Assembly (NCBI RefSeq): GCF_002369955.1 | Contig: NZ_AP014564.1 | Span: 839,245 to 889,792, forward strand | DNA length: 50,548 nucleotides | Source: Ichthyobacterium seriolicida | GTDB lineage: Bacteria > Bacteroidota > Bacteroidia > Flavobacteriales > Ichthyobacteriaceae | Reading direction: 5' to 3' | Shown: piece by piece, positions 1-7,961 of the stretch | How positions within the stretch are numbered: position 1 is the stretch's first letter | Layout: each line of letters opens with the position of its first letter | Notes under the pieces: generated by a model | What the model saw: only the letters and a program-made list of their open reading frames with translations | Told to the model about the DNA's origin: nothing | Databases searched by the model: none | Program-made: the position numbers and the translations under genes

Positions 1-417
1 GAGTAGTCTTGCCTATGAAATGTTTTTATTACTGAAACAGAAGATAAAGAAAACAAGATTTGAAGTAGCAAAAAAATGGTTAATCAGTTCGATTAGAACC
101 TATCTTCTCAAGGTAGGAGCAACGATTAAAATTACCAAAAGGCGAATCTATTATCAGCTATCTAAATCTTTTGTTTACAAGGGTTTATTTCGGGAAATTA
201 TTACCCAGTAACGGTTGTTTATTTGTGAAATGAACAACCTTGGGATAGTTACGCCTTGTCGTTAAAAAACCATGTAAAAACACTAAAAAAGAGCATTGTC
301 ATCCTAAAAAAAGGTGCAAAAAAACGACAAAGAAGATGAGTTCTCTTCGATTAGTAAAAAAGTTAAGGAAAAAATATCACGTCTAATCTATTTTAGTATG
401 ACTATGAATAATGCGGG
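1..417 (+). mobile_element. IS1380-family element, 3' part (copy A)
   Basis: This is the right-hand end of an IS1380-like element whose left part lies outside the window. It carries the last codons of the transposase, about 200 bp of non-coding tail and a terminal repeat ending in GGG directly before TTAA (418-421). The same sequence in reverse complement forms 49324-50548, so the window begins and ends in two inverted copies. TTAA is the target site expected from the IS1380/piggyBac-like superfamily, and the MITEs at 30.6 and 33.9 kb share this end. The insertion cut an IS1595 transposase gene, of which only the 3' part remains to the right. Confidence 0.8.
2..211 (+). CDS. IS1380-family transposase, C-terminal part (cut by window edge)
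   Basis: Seventy codons of reading frame run from the left edge to a TAA stop. They match the C-terminus of the longer transposase at 49530-50548 without visible differences (shared segments SSLAYEMFLLLKQK and the ending FREIITQ). The DDE catalytic residues lie upstream of the window, so intactness cannot be judged. The first in-window ATG at position 20 is internal and is not a start. Confidence 0.8.
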   Translation, partial: SSLAYEMFLLLKQKIKKTRFEVAKKWLISSIRTYLLKVGATIKITKRRIYYQLSKSFVYKGLFREIITQ

Positions 418-419
418 TT

Positions 420-599
420 AATGGAATTGAGAATTTTTGGGGACTATGTAAAGTTCGATTATCCAGGTTTAGAGGAGTCCATAAGCACAAGTTTTATTAT
501 CATCTAAAAGAGTGTGAATTGAGGTTTAATTATCGAAATGAAAATTTGTATTTTTGTATGTTAAAATGGATAAGAAAAAATCCCCTTAAGTTGTCTTGA
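420..599 (+). pseudogene. IS1595-family transposase, C-terminal fragment
   Basis: The frame encodes NGIENFWGLCKVRLSRFRG followed by HKHKFYYHLKECELRFNYRNE, the conserved C-terminal block of IS1595-family transposases (ISXO2-like DDE domain, last catalytic Glu in the ENFW region). Everything upstream is missing because IS1380 inserted at TTAA 418-421. The apparent ATG at 411 belongs to the IS1380 end and is a chance in-frame start. The stop lies inside the IS1595 terminal sequence TTAAGTTGTCTTGAACC (584-600), which recurs at 36633 and 49133. Confidence 0.75.
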
Positions 600-699
600 A
601 CCAAAAAAAATATTAACCAAATTGGAATATTCTAGCAATAGTATACTCATAATAATGAATTAAGTCTTAACCTAAAAATCTGACTATAAGCGTTTTATC

Positions 700-830
700 T
701 TACTCAAAAACCATTTGCTTTAAAAGAGTTTAAATAAGGGATTTAATTGTCGCAATGAAATTTTATTACATTGGCCTGCTCAAATTGGTAAGAGAGCTTC
801 TCTCTTTGAAGTTGTTCTGAATTAAAAAAA
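700..830 (+). pseudogene. Decayed second IS1595 3' end
   Basis: A short reading frame near 750-822 (GFNCRNEILL followed by degenerate sequence) resembles RFNYRNENLY in the neighbouring IS1595 fragment. It ends in AAGTTGTTCTGAA, which resembles the IS1595 terminus. It is badly degraded and no longer codes for anything continuous. Nothing else is recognised between 600 and 900. Confidence 0.35.
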
Positions 831-900
831 TCACTGTAAAAAAATCTTTTTTTTATTCTCATTAAAAGGAAAGTAAAATGTAGCAGCTAAATACCAAGAA

Positions 901-936
901 TTAAAAAACCGCCTCATTTCATTAATGAGGCGGTTT
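901..936 (-). terminator. Intrinsic terminator of the acidic lipoprotein gene
   Basis: A perfect 13-bp stem (AAACCGCCTCATT / AATGAGGCGGTTT, loop of 5) lies 75 bp past the stop of the minus-strand lipoprotein gene. It is followed on the minus strand by a U tract. Related hairpins sit at 3681-3715 and 33800-33833, each beyond a lipoprotein gene. Confidence 0.75.
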
Positions 937-1010
937 CTTTTTATATGGATACTGTTTATCGACCTAATTATTAAGTTAATCTTCTAGATAGACTTAACAG
1001 TAGAATCTTA

Positions 1011-1571
1011 TTATTCTTTTTTGTTGTTTTCGTCTCCTGCTGCTTCATCTTCTTCTACTCCTGCTGCTTGATCTTCTTCATCTTCTCCTCCTTCTTCTAC
1101 TGCTGCTGCTTCTTCTCCTTCTTGGTCACCTTCTTCTTCTTGATTATCTTCTACTCTTTCTTCTGCTTCTTCTGCTTCTGCTGCTTCTTCGTTTTCTGCT
1201 TCTTCTGCTTCTTCGTTTTCTGCTTCTTCTGCTTCTTCTGCTTCTTCTGCTTCTTCGTTTTCTACTCCTTCTTCTGCTTCTGCTGCTTCTTCGTTTTCTA
1301 CTCCTTCTTCTGCTTCTTCTCCTTCTTCTTTGCTTTTACTTTCGTCTTCATTAACAGCACCCTCATCAACAGCACCCTCATCAGTAGCAGGTTGAGCTTC
1401 TTCTTCAGAAGGAGAATCAGTACTAGTTATGCCAGTCTTAGTAGACTGATCAATATCCGAATTGCTAATCTTAGATTCGTTTTCTTCCTTGCTAATTGCC
1501 TCTTTACCACAAGAGTAAAAAAAAGATATAAAAAAAATCCCTAAAATGATTTTACTCAAAAATGTTTTCAT
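1011..1571 (-). CDS. Acidic-repeat lipoprotein
   Basis: A 186-residue predicted lipoprotein. The N-terminus has a signal peptide with the lipobox FYSCGK (Cys at about 21), so it should be exported and lipidated. Residues from about 50 onward are low-complexity Glu/Ala/Gly/Asp, built from tandem EEA, EAEEAE and GVENEEA units and ending in KKE. No catalytic domain is visible. The DNA of the repeat is a GCTTCTTCT-like tract with periods that are multiples of three, so slippage changes length without breaking the frame. It is paralogous to the gene at 3763-4449, with an identical N-terminal block. Its function is unknown. An acidic surface protein that binds cations or host molecules is possible but is only a guess. 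Confidence 0.7.
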   Translation of the reverse strand: MKTFLSKIILGIFFISFFYSCGKEAISKEENESKISNSDIDQSTKTGITSTDSPSEEEAQPATDEGAVDEGAVNEDESKSKEEGEEAEEGVENEEAAEAEEGVENEEAEEAEEAEEAENEEAEEAENEEAAEAEEAEERVEDNQEEEGDQEGEEAAAVEEGGEDEEDQAAGVEEDEAAGDENNKKE

Positions 1572-1599
1572 AATTGTAATTTTTAAAAATTAAAAAAAA

Positions 1600-1616
1600 G
1601 TCATCTTATTGATGAC
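1600..1616 (-). promoter_or_regulatory. Leader hairpin with U tract (candidate attenuator)
   Basis: Read on the minus strand, GTCATC-AATAA-GATGAC is followed by eight T residues, only about 30 nt before the lipoprotein ATG. This is a small terminator-like hairpin inside the expected 5' leader. It is identical in the duplicated locus at 4478-4494. A near-consensus -7 element (TATTTTG) lies just upstream on the minus strand. Confidence 0.4.
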
Positions 1617-1910
1617 ACCGTATAATTTGCAAAATAGATATAATGATTTAAAAAATAAACTTGTGCTATAGCGATTTTTAAATGCCATGCAAACTTATAA
1701 AAAATATTTCGAATAAAATAGAGTATTACGTATTTTATTTAAAAAGAAATTTATCTAAAACTTTTTTCATTAAACAGTGTAATCTTTATTTCTCCCTTTG
1801 TTTATTGTAAAATAATAAATCAGCAAGCTCTTAATTGAGACTAGAGTCTTTAGAGATTGTGTATTTATTTTAATAATAGATTTTTAATCATCTATTTATC
1901 TCAATATAAT

Positions 1911-2066
1911 ATGAAATCAAAAATTTTACTTTTTTCTTTATTTGTTTTTCAAATAGCTTTATTTAACTCTTGTAGAAAAGATGGACAAATAAACGGGGAG
2001 TTATCAAATATCATGTTTATAACTTCTTTAAGGTTTGAAACTGATAACAGTGAAGATCTAGAATGA
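1911..2066 (+). CDS. Small lipoprotein, probably truncated (copy 1)
   Basis: The start at 1911 is preferred over 1857 because it gives a clean signal peptide, MKSKILLFSLFVFQIALFNS, followed by the lipoprotein Cys (SCRKDG). The mature part is only about 30 residues. After KDGQINGELSNIM it diverges from its copy at 4789 exactly where the segmental duplication ends. This 51-residue ORF is therefore likely the 5' part of a longer lipoprotein that lost its 3' end before the IS256 insertions downstream. It is transcribed divergently from the acidic lipoprotein. Confidence 0.5.
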   Translation: MKSKILLFSLFVFQIALFNSCRKDGQINGELSNIMFITSLRFETDNSEDLE

Positions 2067-2112
2067 GAAGATGTAAAAATCACTTTCGAGTTCTACTAAG
2101 GCATCTATGATT

Positions 2113-2327
2113 GACACTATCGCTTAAAGTGACACTATCCCTTAAAGTGTGTAAAGTTTATATTTAGGATAAAAAAAAACTAGATATTTAAAAAAAACAA
2201 TTAAAACTTTATACAAATGAAAAAAGAAGATTTATTAAAAGATGAATTCTTAAAGCAATTCAAAACAGGAGAAGATCTGCTATCATTTCTAAAAGATATT
2301 CAGAGACGAGGTATTGAAAAGATTCTA
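2113..2327 (+). repeat. Stacked truncated IS256 left ends
   Basis: Two truncated copies of the IS256 left end are stacked directly before the full element: 18 bp at 2113-2130 and 197 bp at 2131-2327. The longer one carries the transposase start codon and about 35 codons before it is cut. Each begins with GACACTATC followed by CTTAAAGTG-like sequence. The stack is consistent with repeated insertion or tandem recombination of the same element at one place. Confidence 0.8.
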
Positions 2328-3663
2328 GACACTATCCTGAAAAGTGTGTAAAGTTTATATTTAGGATAAAAAAAAACTAGATATTTAAAAAAACAATTAA
2401 AACTTTATACAAATGAAAAAAGAAGATTTATTAAAAGATGAATTCTTAAAGCAATTCAAAACAGGAGAAGATCTGCTATCATTTCTAAAAGACATTCAGA
2501 GACGAGGTATTGAAAAGATTCTAGAAGGGGAATTAGATTCACATTTGGATTATTCTAAATATGAGCAATCAAAGAATACAAATTTCCACAATGGCTATTC
2601 TACAAAAAATGTTAGGACATCATTAGGAGAGAGCAAAATTAAAGTTCCAAGAGATAGAGATTCCTCTTTTAATCCTATGTTAATCCCTAAACGCAAGAAT
2701 ATGGCAGAAGGATTAGAAAATATAATCATCAGTTTTTATGCCAAGGGGATGAGTAACTCAGACATAGAGGATCAAATACAAGAGTTATACAATTTTGATA
2801 TTTCTACATCTACCATATCCCGTATCACAGATAGAGTGACAAATGATATCATAGCCTGGCAAAATAGACCTCTAGAGCCTGTATATTTGATAGTTTGGAT
2901 GGATGATATAGTATTTAAAGTTAGGGAGAATTCCAAAGTGATCAACAAGAGTATGTACATCGCTATTGGCCTTGGTAGAGATAGGAAAAAAGAAGTATTA
3001 GGCTTATGGTTAGGGAAGAATGAATCCTCTGCCTTTTGGATGAACGTATTAACGGATTTAAAGGCTAGAGGAGTTGAGGATATACTTATCACAGCTACGG
3101 ATAATTTAAATGGCTTTACCCAAACTATAAAAAATGTATTTCCTGAATCCACAACACAAATATGTGTAGTACATCAAATCAGGAATTCAAGCAGATATGT
3201 AGTATGTAAGGATAAAAAGACGTTTTTTAATGACATGAAATCAATATACAATTCCCCTACTAAACAATCAGCTGAGGCTGCCCTAAATGACTTTGCAAAA
3301 ACATGGGAATCTAAGTATTCCTATGCTGTTAAAAGCTAGCGAGATAACTGGGAGAAATTGTCTGCTTTTTATGAGTTTCCCGTAGAAATCAGGAAAATTA
3401 TTTACACGACCAACTTGATTGAAAACCTCAATGGAAAAATCAGAAAATATACCAAAAACAAATTGTCATTCCCAACTGATGATGCTGTTATGAAATCTAC
3501 TTTTTTAGCCCTGAGGGAGGCTACAAAAAAATGGTCCAAACCCATACCAAATTGGGAAATAATCCTGAATCAATTTTTAACTATTTTTGACGAAAGAGTT
3601 CGACTATGAATAAAAACAAAAAAATATGTCATTTTTTATTTACACACTTTAAGGGGTAGTGTC
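2328..3663 (+). mobile_element. IS256-family insertion sequence, full length
   Basis: The element is 1336 bp, bounded by imperfect inverted repeats: GACACTATCCTGAAAAGTGT on the left, and on the right the reverse complement of GACACTACCCCTTAAAGTGT. One transposase frame runs through it with a single in-frame stop. No matching target duplication is seen, because the left flank is another truncated copy and the right flank is the second lipoprotein segment. Relics of the same element occur at 12820, 14607, 47743 and 49123. Confidence 0.85.
2413..3609 (+). pseudogene. IS256-family (mutator-type) transposase with in-frame amber stop
   Basis: The protein would be 398 residues, normal for IS256. 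The N-terminal region has GIEKILEGELDSHLDY and NFHNGYSTKNVRTSLGE. The DDE fold includes VWMDDIVFKVRE, TATDNLNGF (second Asp) and a C-terminal part with [17 protein letters not shown] (catalytic Glu). At 3337-3339 a TAG replaces what is probably a Trp codon (TGG) in SWRDNW. The frame continues uninterrupted to 3609, so a single point mutation has inactivated it unless the stop is suppressed. Both halves otherwise look intact, which suggests recent loss. Confidence 0.85.
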
Positions 3664-3680
3664 CGCTAAATACCAAAAAT

Positions 3681-3715
3681 TAAAAAGCCGTCTCATTAAT
3701 AAAATGAGACGGCTT
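3681..3715 (-). terminator. Intrinsic terminator of the second acidic lipoprotein
   Basis: The stem AAGCCGTCTCATT / AATGAGACGGCTT is followed on the minus strand by a T-rich tail. It lies just beyond the 3' end of the minus-strand gene at 3763. Compensatory changes relative to the copy at 906-936 (GC to GT/AC positions) keep the stem paired. Confidence 0.75.
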
Positions 3716-3762
3716 CTTTTTATATGGATGCTGTTTATCAGCCCAATTATTAAGCCAATCTT

Positions 3763-4449
3763 CTAGATAGACTGACCATCAGAATCTTCTTCTTTTTCTT
3801 CTTTTACATCGCCTTTTCCCACTATTTCTTCTTTGCTTTTATTTTCGTCTCTATTAACAGCATTCTCGTTATCTTCGTCTTCATTAACAACACTCTCATC
3901 AGCAGCAGGTTGAGCTTCTCCTCCTTCTACTTCTTTTTTTTCATCTTCTCCTCCTTCTCCTTGGTCACCTTCTTTTTCTTGGTTATCTTCTCCTCCTTCT
4001 CCTTGGTCACCTTCTTTTTCTTGGTTATCTTCTTCTCCTACTACTTTATCTTCTACTTCATCATCTTCTGCTGCTTCATCTTCTGCTGCTTCATCTTCTG
4101 CTGCTTCATCTTCTCCTGCTACTTTATCTTCTCCTTCTCCTTCTCCTTCTCCTTCTGCTACTTCTCCTTCTTCTTGGTCACCTTCTTTTACTTCTTCTCC
4201 TTCTTGGTCACCTTCTTCCTTGCTATTACTTTCGTCTTCATTATTAACAGCATTCTCATCTTCAGCAGGTTCGACTCCTTCTTCAGAAGAAGAATCGGTA
4301 CTAGTTACGTCAGTATCAGTAGGATTATCAGTATCCGAACTACTAATCTTAGATTCGTTTTTTTCCTTGCTAATTGCCTCTTTACCACAAGAGTAAGAAA
4401 AAGATATAAAAAAGATCCCTAAAATGATTTTACTCAAAAATGTTTTCAT
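3763..4449 (-). CDS. Acidic-repeat lipoprotein, paralogue
   Basis: A 228-residue lipoprotein with the same signal peptide and lipobox (SYSCGK) as the gene at 1011-1571. The body is Glu/Asp/Gly-rich and carries several repeat types: a 14-residue unit DNQEKEGDQGEGGE twice, a five-residue unit AAEDE three times, and a GE run. The 14-residue unit corresponds to a 42-bp direct repeat and the five-residue unit to a 15-bp repeat. All units are multiples of three. Compared with its paralogue the repeats differ in sequence and order, so the tract evolves faster than the rest. No domain is recognised. Likely a surface-exposed, size-variable lipoprotein. Confidence 0.7.
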   Translation of the reverse strand: MKTFLSKIILGIFFISFSYSCGKEAISKEKNESKISSSDTDNPTDTDVTSTDSSSEEGVEPAEDENAVNNEDESNSKEEGDQEGEEVKEGDQEEGEVAEGEGEGEGEDKVAGEDEAAEDEAAEDEAAEDDEVEDKVVGEEDNQEKEGDQGEGGEDNQEKEGDQGEGGEDEKKEVEGGEAQPAADESVVNEDEDNENAVNRDENKSKEEIVGKGDVKEEKEEDSDGQSI

Positions 4450-4477
4450 AATTGTAATTTTTAAAAATTAAAAAAAA

Positions 4478-4494
4478 GTCATCTTATTGATGAC
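4478..4494 (-). promoter_or_regulatory. Leader hairpin with U tract (second copy)
   Basis: This is the same GTCATC/GATGAC hairpin followed by a T run as at 1600-1616, in the 5' leader of the acidic lipoprotein. It is conserved between duplicates. Confidence 0.4.
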
Positions 4495-4788
4495 ACCGTA
4501 TAATTTGCAAAATAGATATAATGATTTAAAAAATAAACTTGTGCTATAGCGATTTTTAAATGCCATGCAAACTTATAAAAAATATTTCGAATAAAATAGA
4601 GTATTACGTATTTTATTTAAAAAGAAATTTATCTAAAACTTTTTTCATTAAACAGTGTAATCTTTATTTCTCCCTTTGTTTATTGTAAAATAATAAATCA
4701 GCAAGCTCTTAATTGAGACTAGAGTCTTTAGAGATTGTGTATTTATTTTAATAATAGATTTTTAATCATCTATTTATCTCAATATAAT

Positions 4789-4962
4789 ATGAAATCAAAA
4801 ATTTTACTTTTTTCTTTATTTGTTTTTCAAATAGCTTTATTTAACTCTTGTAGAAAAGATGGACAAATAAACGGGGAGTTATCAAATATCATGTCTATAA
4901 CTTCTTTAAGGTTTGAAACTGATAACATAATAAACTCCTTTGAATCCAGGTTAATTAAGTAA
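4789..4962 (+). CDS. Small lipoprotein (copy 2)
   Basis: This encodes 57 residues from an ATG that gives the same signal peptide and SCRKDG lipobox as the gene at 1911. The mature part reads KDGQINGELSNIMSITSLRFE and then a different tail ending in SRLIK. An IS982 end (4966-4982) lies four bases past the stop, so the 3' part of the ancestral gene was probably lost to mobile-element activity here as well. Whether the short product is made is unknown. Confidence 0.45.
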   Translation: MKSKILLFSLFVFQIALFNSCRKDGQINGELSNIMSITSLRFETDNIINSFESRLIK

Positions 4963-4965
4963 ATT

Positions 4966-4982
4966 ATTAATCGAACTCAGGT
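4966..4982 (+). repeat. Solo IS982-type terminal repeat
   Basis: ATTAATCGAACTCAGGT is identical to the right terminal repeat of the IS982 at 29585-30779 and of the MITE at 32376-32604. No partner left end is found nearby, so it is a relic. The stretch from here to 5074 holds nothing else recognised. Confidence 0.6.
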
Positions 4983-5074
4983 TTTCAGGTTCAGCAATGG
5001 AAAATCTATTCAGCAAGCATCCTACTAAATCCAACCCTTAGGAGGACGGACTGTAAATTAAATTCTGTCTGATA

Positions 5075-6880
5075 TCAATTTATATAATCTTTGTTGAAAA
5101 AGGTATAAACTCTGTTGGCCTTTACCTTGCCGAGAATTTGTTCCAATTCTACTAGAGATGAGTTTTTTATCTCCGATACAGATTTTAACTCTCTGAGTAG
5201 TTTCATCTTAGAATTTTGTCCTATTCCCTCTATCTGATCTAATTCGGATGAAATAGCTCTTTTGCTTCTGACATTTCTGTGATGTCTTAAGCTAAAACGA
5301 TGTGCTTCATTCCTCATTTGCTGTATTACCTTAAGAGTATCAGAGTTTTTGTTTAGATATAATGGTATTGGATCATTTGGGAAAAACAATTCTTCTAATC
5401 TCTTTGCTATCCCTATTACAGACACAGAATTATGTATATCTAATTTCTTCAAACTCTTTACAGCAGCGCTCACTTGTCCTTTGCCTCCGTCTATAACAAT
5501 TAGCTGAGGCATTTTGCTATCCTCGTGTAATAGTCTGCTATAGCGTCTGTATATTACCTCTTCCATAGAGGCAAAATCATCGGGGCCTAATACCGTCTTT
5601 ACATTGAAATGTCTGTAATCTTTTTTAGAAGGTTTAGCGTTTTTGAAAACTACACAGGCCGAAGTAGGACTATTGCCTTGTATATTAGAATTGTCGAAAC
5701 ATTCTATATGTATTGGCCTTTCACTTAATTTCAAATCCACTTTCATCTGTTCTAATATTCTGTTAGTATATCTATCTGGATCTACTATCTGTGTCTGTTT
5801 CAATTTTTCTTGCCTGAAATATCTAGCGTTTTTATAGGACAGATCCAAAACTTTTTTCTTATCCCCTAATTTAGGGACAGATATTTTTACATTATCATCA
5901 CCAATATTTATTGGAAAAGGAACTAGAATATCTCTGCTGTGAGAGTGTATTTTTTGTCTCATTTCTGTGATTCCAATCTCTAGGAGTTCTTTGTCAGATT
6001 CTTCTAATTGTTTTTTAATTTCTAAATTTTGAGAGTATGTTATAGTTCCGTTAGAGATTTTTATAAAATTTATGTAAGCGTAGTTACTATCTGAATAGAT
6101 CGTGTATACATCTATATTTTTTAGCTTAGGATTTACAATAGTAGATTTGACCTGATGGGTCTCTAAAAGATGTATTTTCTCTTTTATCTTTTGAGCTTTT
6201 TCAAATTCCATCTTTTTAGCATAATCTTTCATCATCAGCGTGAAATTTTTATGAGCTATGCTATAATTACCTCCTATTATATCCCTAATAATTTTTACAT
6301 TCTCAAAATAATCTTGATTTGTCTCTAATCCGCAACAGCCTCCATTGCAGTTATCAATGTGATATTCTAAGCAAAGTTTAAAACTTTTCTTTTCTATATT
6401 TTCTCTTGTAAGTTTGTGATTACAGGTTCTAAGGGGATATAAATCTCTGATTAAATCTAAAATATTTTTTGCCATTTTAACAGAAGAATACGGTCCGTAA
6501 TATTCACTTCCATCTTTTATCACTTTTCTAGTTATAAATATTCTTGGGAACTCTTCTTTTTTTATACATATCCAAGGATAGCTAGCATCGTCTTTTAGTT
6601 TTACATTGTATTTGGGTTGATATTTTTTTATCAGAGAATTTTCTAATAAAAGAGCATCTAATTCAGTTTCTACTACTATGTATTTTACATCTCGGATGTT
6701 TTTTATTAAGAGGAGTGTTTTTTTGTGATCGTGAGTTTTAGTGAAATAAGAACTCACCCTTTTCTTTATGTTTTTGGCCTTTCCTACGTAGAGCAATTCT
6801 TCTCTATTATTGAAAAATTGATATATACCCGAGAGGGCTGGTAGGGTTTTTATTATTATATCTATTTTCTCTGTGGCCAC
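5075..6880 (-). CDS. uvrC: UvrABC system protein C (excinuclease subunit)
   Basis: UvrC makes both incisions around a lesion in nucleotide excision repair, working with UvrA and UvrB. The 601-residue length is normal. The GIY-YIG nuclease for the 3' cut is at residues 18-50 (SGIYQFFN then LLYVGKAKNIKKR). A Cys cluster (NCNGGCCG) follows at about 180, and a UVR motif for UvrB contact (KKMEFEKAQKIKEKIHLLE) at about 220-240. The RNase H-like 5'-incision domain carries ECFDNSNIQG and VIDGGKGQ, and C-terminal helix-hairpin-helix motifs include IEGIGQNSK. It is the last gene of a minus-strand run after rho and a glycosyltransferase, 95 bp downstream of the latter. Confidence 0.97.
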   Translation of the reverse strand: MATEKIDIIIKTLPALSGIYQFFNNREELLYVGKAKNIKKRVSSYFTKTHDHKKTLLLIKNIRDVKYIVVETELDALLLENSLIKKYQPKYNVKLKDDASYPWICIKKEEFPRIFITRKVIKDGSEYYGPYSSVKMAKNILDLIRDLYPLRTCNHKLTRENIEKKSFKLCLEYHIDNCNGGCCGLETNQDYFENVKIIRDIIGGNYSIAHKNFTLMMKDYAKKMEFEKAQKIKEKIHLLETHQVKSTIVNPKLKNIDVYTIYSDSNYAYINFIKISNGTITYSQNLEIKKQLEESDKELLEIGITEMRQKIHSHSRDILVPFPINIGDDNVKISVPKLGDKKKVLDLSYKNARYFRQEKLKQTQIVDPDRYTNRILEQMKVDLKLSERPIHIECFDNSNIQGNSPTSACVVFKNAKPSKKDYRHFNVKTVLGPDDFASMEEVIYRRYSRLLHEDSKMPQLIVIDGGKGQVSAAVKSLKKLDIHNSVSVIGIAKRLEELFFPNDPIPLYLNKNSDTLKVIQQMRNEAHRFSLRHHRNVRSKRAISSELDQIEGIGQNSKMKLLRELKSVSEIKNSSLVELEQILGKVKANRVYTFFNKDYIN

Positions 6881-6975
6881 ATTCTCAGTAAATAAAGCTA
6901 TTTGAAATACTCAAAATATGTTAAAAATAGTTTTTTTTAAAAAAAATAATTCACTTTTTGTCAACGAGATAAATA

Positions 6976-7944
6976 TTATTCAATATTTATTTGGGTTAAG
7001 ATATTTGGGGTGTTTTTCGTCTTGTTGTTCATCAGCATTAATTCCGCTATAAATCCAGTTAGAAATAACATAGAACCCAATATCATACTAGTTAAGGAAA
7101 TATAAAACCAAGGATCGTTTACAACTAAAATTGTAGGAGCTCCATGGTATATGGAACAAAGCTTTGAAGCGCCTATATAAAAAGCTCCTAAGAATCCTAT
7201 AAAAAACATCAATACTCCAAAGGTCCCGAAGAAGTGCATAGGCCTTTTACCAAATTTGTGTAGCACCCATAGGGATACTAAATCTAAAAATCCATTAATA
7301 AATCTACTTGCGCCAAACTTAGTCTTTCCGTATTTCCTGGCTTGATGTTTTACTTCTTTTTCAGTTATCCTATCAAAACCTTGTAGCTTAGACAATACTG
7401 GAATGTATCTATGCATTTCTCCGTATACGTCTATGCTCTTTATGACTTCTGATTTATAGGCCTTTATTCCACAGTTAAAATCGTGAAGTTTTATGCCTGA
7501 ATACAGCCTGGCAGCCCAATTAAACACTTTGCTTGGAAGAGTTTTTGTCAGAGGATCTTTTCTGTTTTTTTTCCATCCAGAAACTATATGGTATTCTCCT
7601 TCCATTACTGTTTTATATAGGTTGTAAATCTCTTCTGGATTGTCTTGTAAATCGGCATCCATAGTGATTACTACATGGCCTTTGGCTTTGGCAAAGCCCA
7701 CATTTAGAGCCTGAGACTTGCCTTGGTTGAATCTAAAACGAATACCTTTGACCTCTGTGTCTTTTTTTGAAAGACTTTCTATAATATCCCAAGAATCATC
7801 TTTGCTGCCATCATCTATGAAAATTATCTCATAAGTCAACTCATGACTTCCCATAGATTCTTTAATCCAATAGTAAAGTTCTGATATAGACTCTCTTTCA
7901 TTTAGAAGAGGTATAACTATGGATATATCTATATCTCTTTCCAT
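6976..7944 (-). CDS. GT2-family glycosyltransferase, DPM1/GtrB-like membrane type
   Basis: A 322-residue enzyme. The GT-A domain starts with ISIVIPLLNERESI and contains IIFIDDGSKDDSW and the metal-binding DADLQD. Two hydrophobic segments at the C-terminus (around 230-260 and 275-305) anchor it in the inner membrane. Proteins of this class usually move a sugar from a nucleotide donor to polyprenyl phosphate, feeding lipid or O-antigen modification. Donor and acceptor cannot be read from the sequence. It starts 17 bp after the rho stop, so it probably shares its transcript. Confidence 0.85.
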   Translation of the reverse strand: MERDIDISIVIPLLNERESISELYYWIKESMGSHELTYEIIFIDDGSKDDSWDIIESLSKKDTEVKGIRFRFNQGKSQALNVGFAKAKGHVVITMDADLQDNPEEIYNLYKTVMEGEYHIVSGWKKNRKDPLTKTLPSKVFNWAARLYSGIKLHDFNCGIKAYKSEVIKSIDVYGEMHRYIPVLSKLQGFDRITEKEVKHQARKYGKTKFGASRFINGFLDLVSLWVLHKFGKRPMHFFGTFGVLMFFIGFLGAFYIGASKLCSIYHGAPTILVVNDPWFYISLTSMILGSMLFLTGFIAELMLMNNKTKNTPNILTQINIE

Positions 7945-7961
7945 TAATATATATGGATATT

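Larger units (their letters stand above)
886..2048. repeat. Lipoprotein-pair segmental duplication, copy 1
   Basis: This segment is duplicated at 3665-4926. The copies share the terminator hairpin, the acidic lipoprotein gene (diverged in its repeat tract), an almost identical intergenic region of about 300 bp and the start of a divergent small lipoprotein. The left boundary (GCTAAATACC) in copy 2 abuts the IS256 right end. The copies stop matching at about 2048/4926, inside the plus-strand gene. The duplication is recent in its regulatory part, where differences are rare. Confidence 0.85.
3665..4926. repeat. Lipoprotein-pair segmental duplication, copy 2
   Basis: This is the second copy of the segment at 886-2048. 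It begins directly after the IS256 right end. The regulatory interval between the divergent genes is nearly identical to copy 1, whereas the acidic repeat tract has been rebuilt and is longer. The divergent small lipoprotein keeps its first 50 codons and then differs. Confidence 0.85.

Noticed and set aside
1068-1544. Plus-strand frame of 158 residues rich in Phe/Cys opposite the acidic lipoprotein
   Set aside because: It is the reverse of the GAA/GCA repeat tract; composition follows from the repeat and there is no signal for a gene. The same applies to 3910-4422.
3900-4200. Possible CRISPR-like array in the acidic repeat
   Set aside because: Repeats are in-frame coding units of 6, 15 and 42 bp without unique spacers of constant length.
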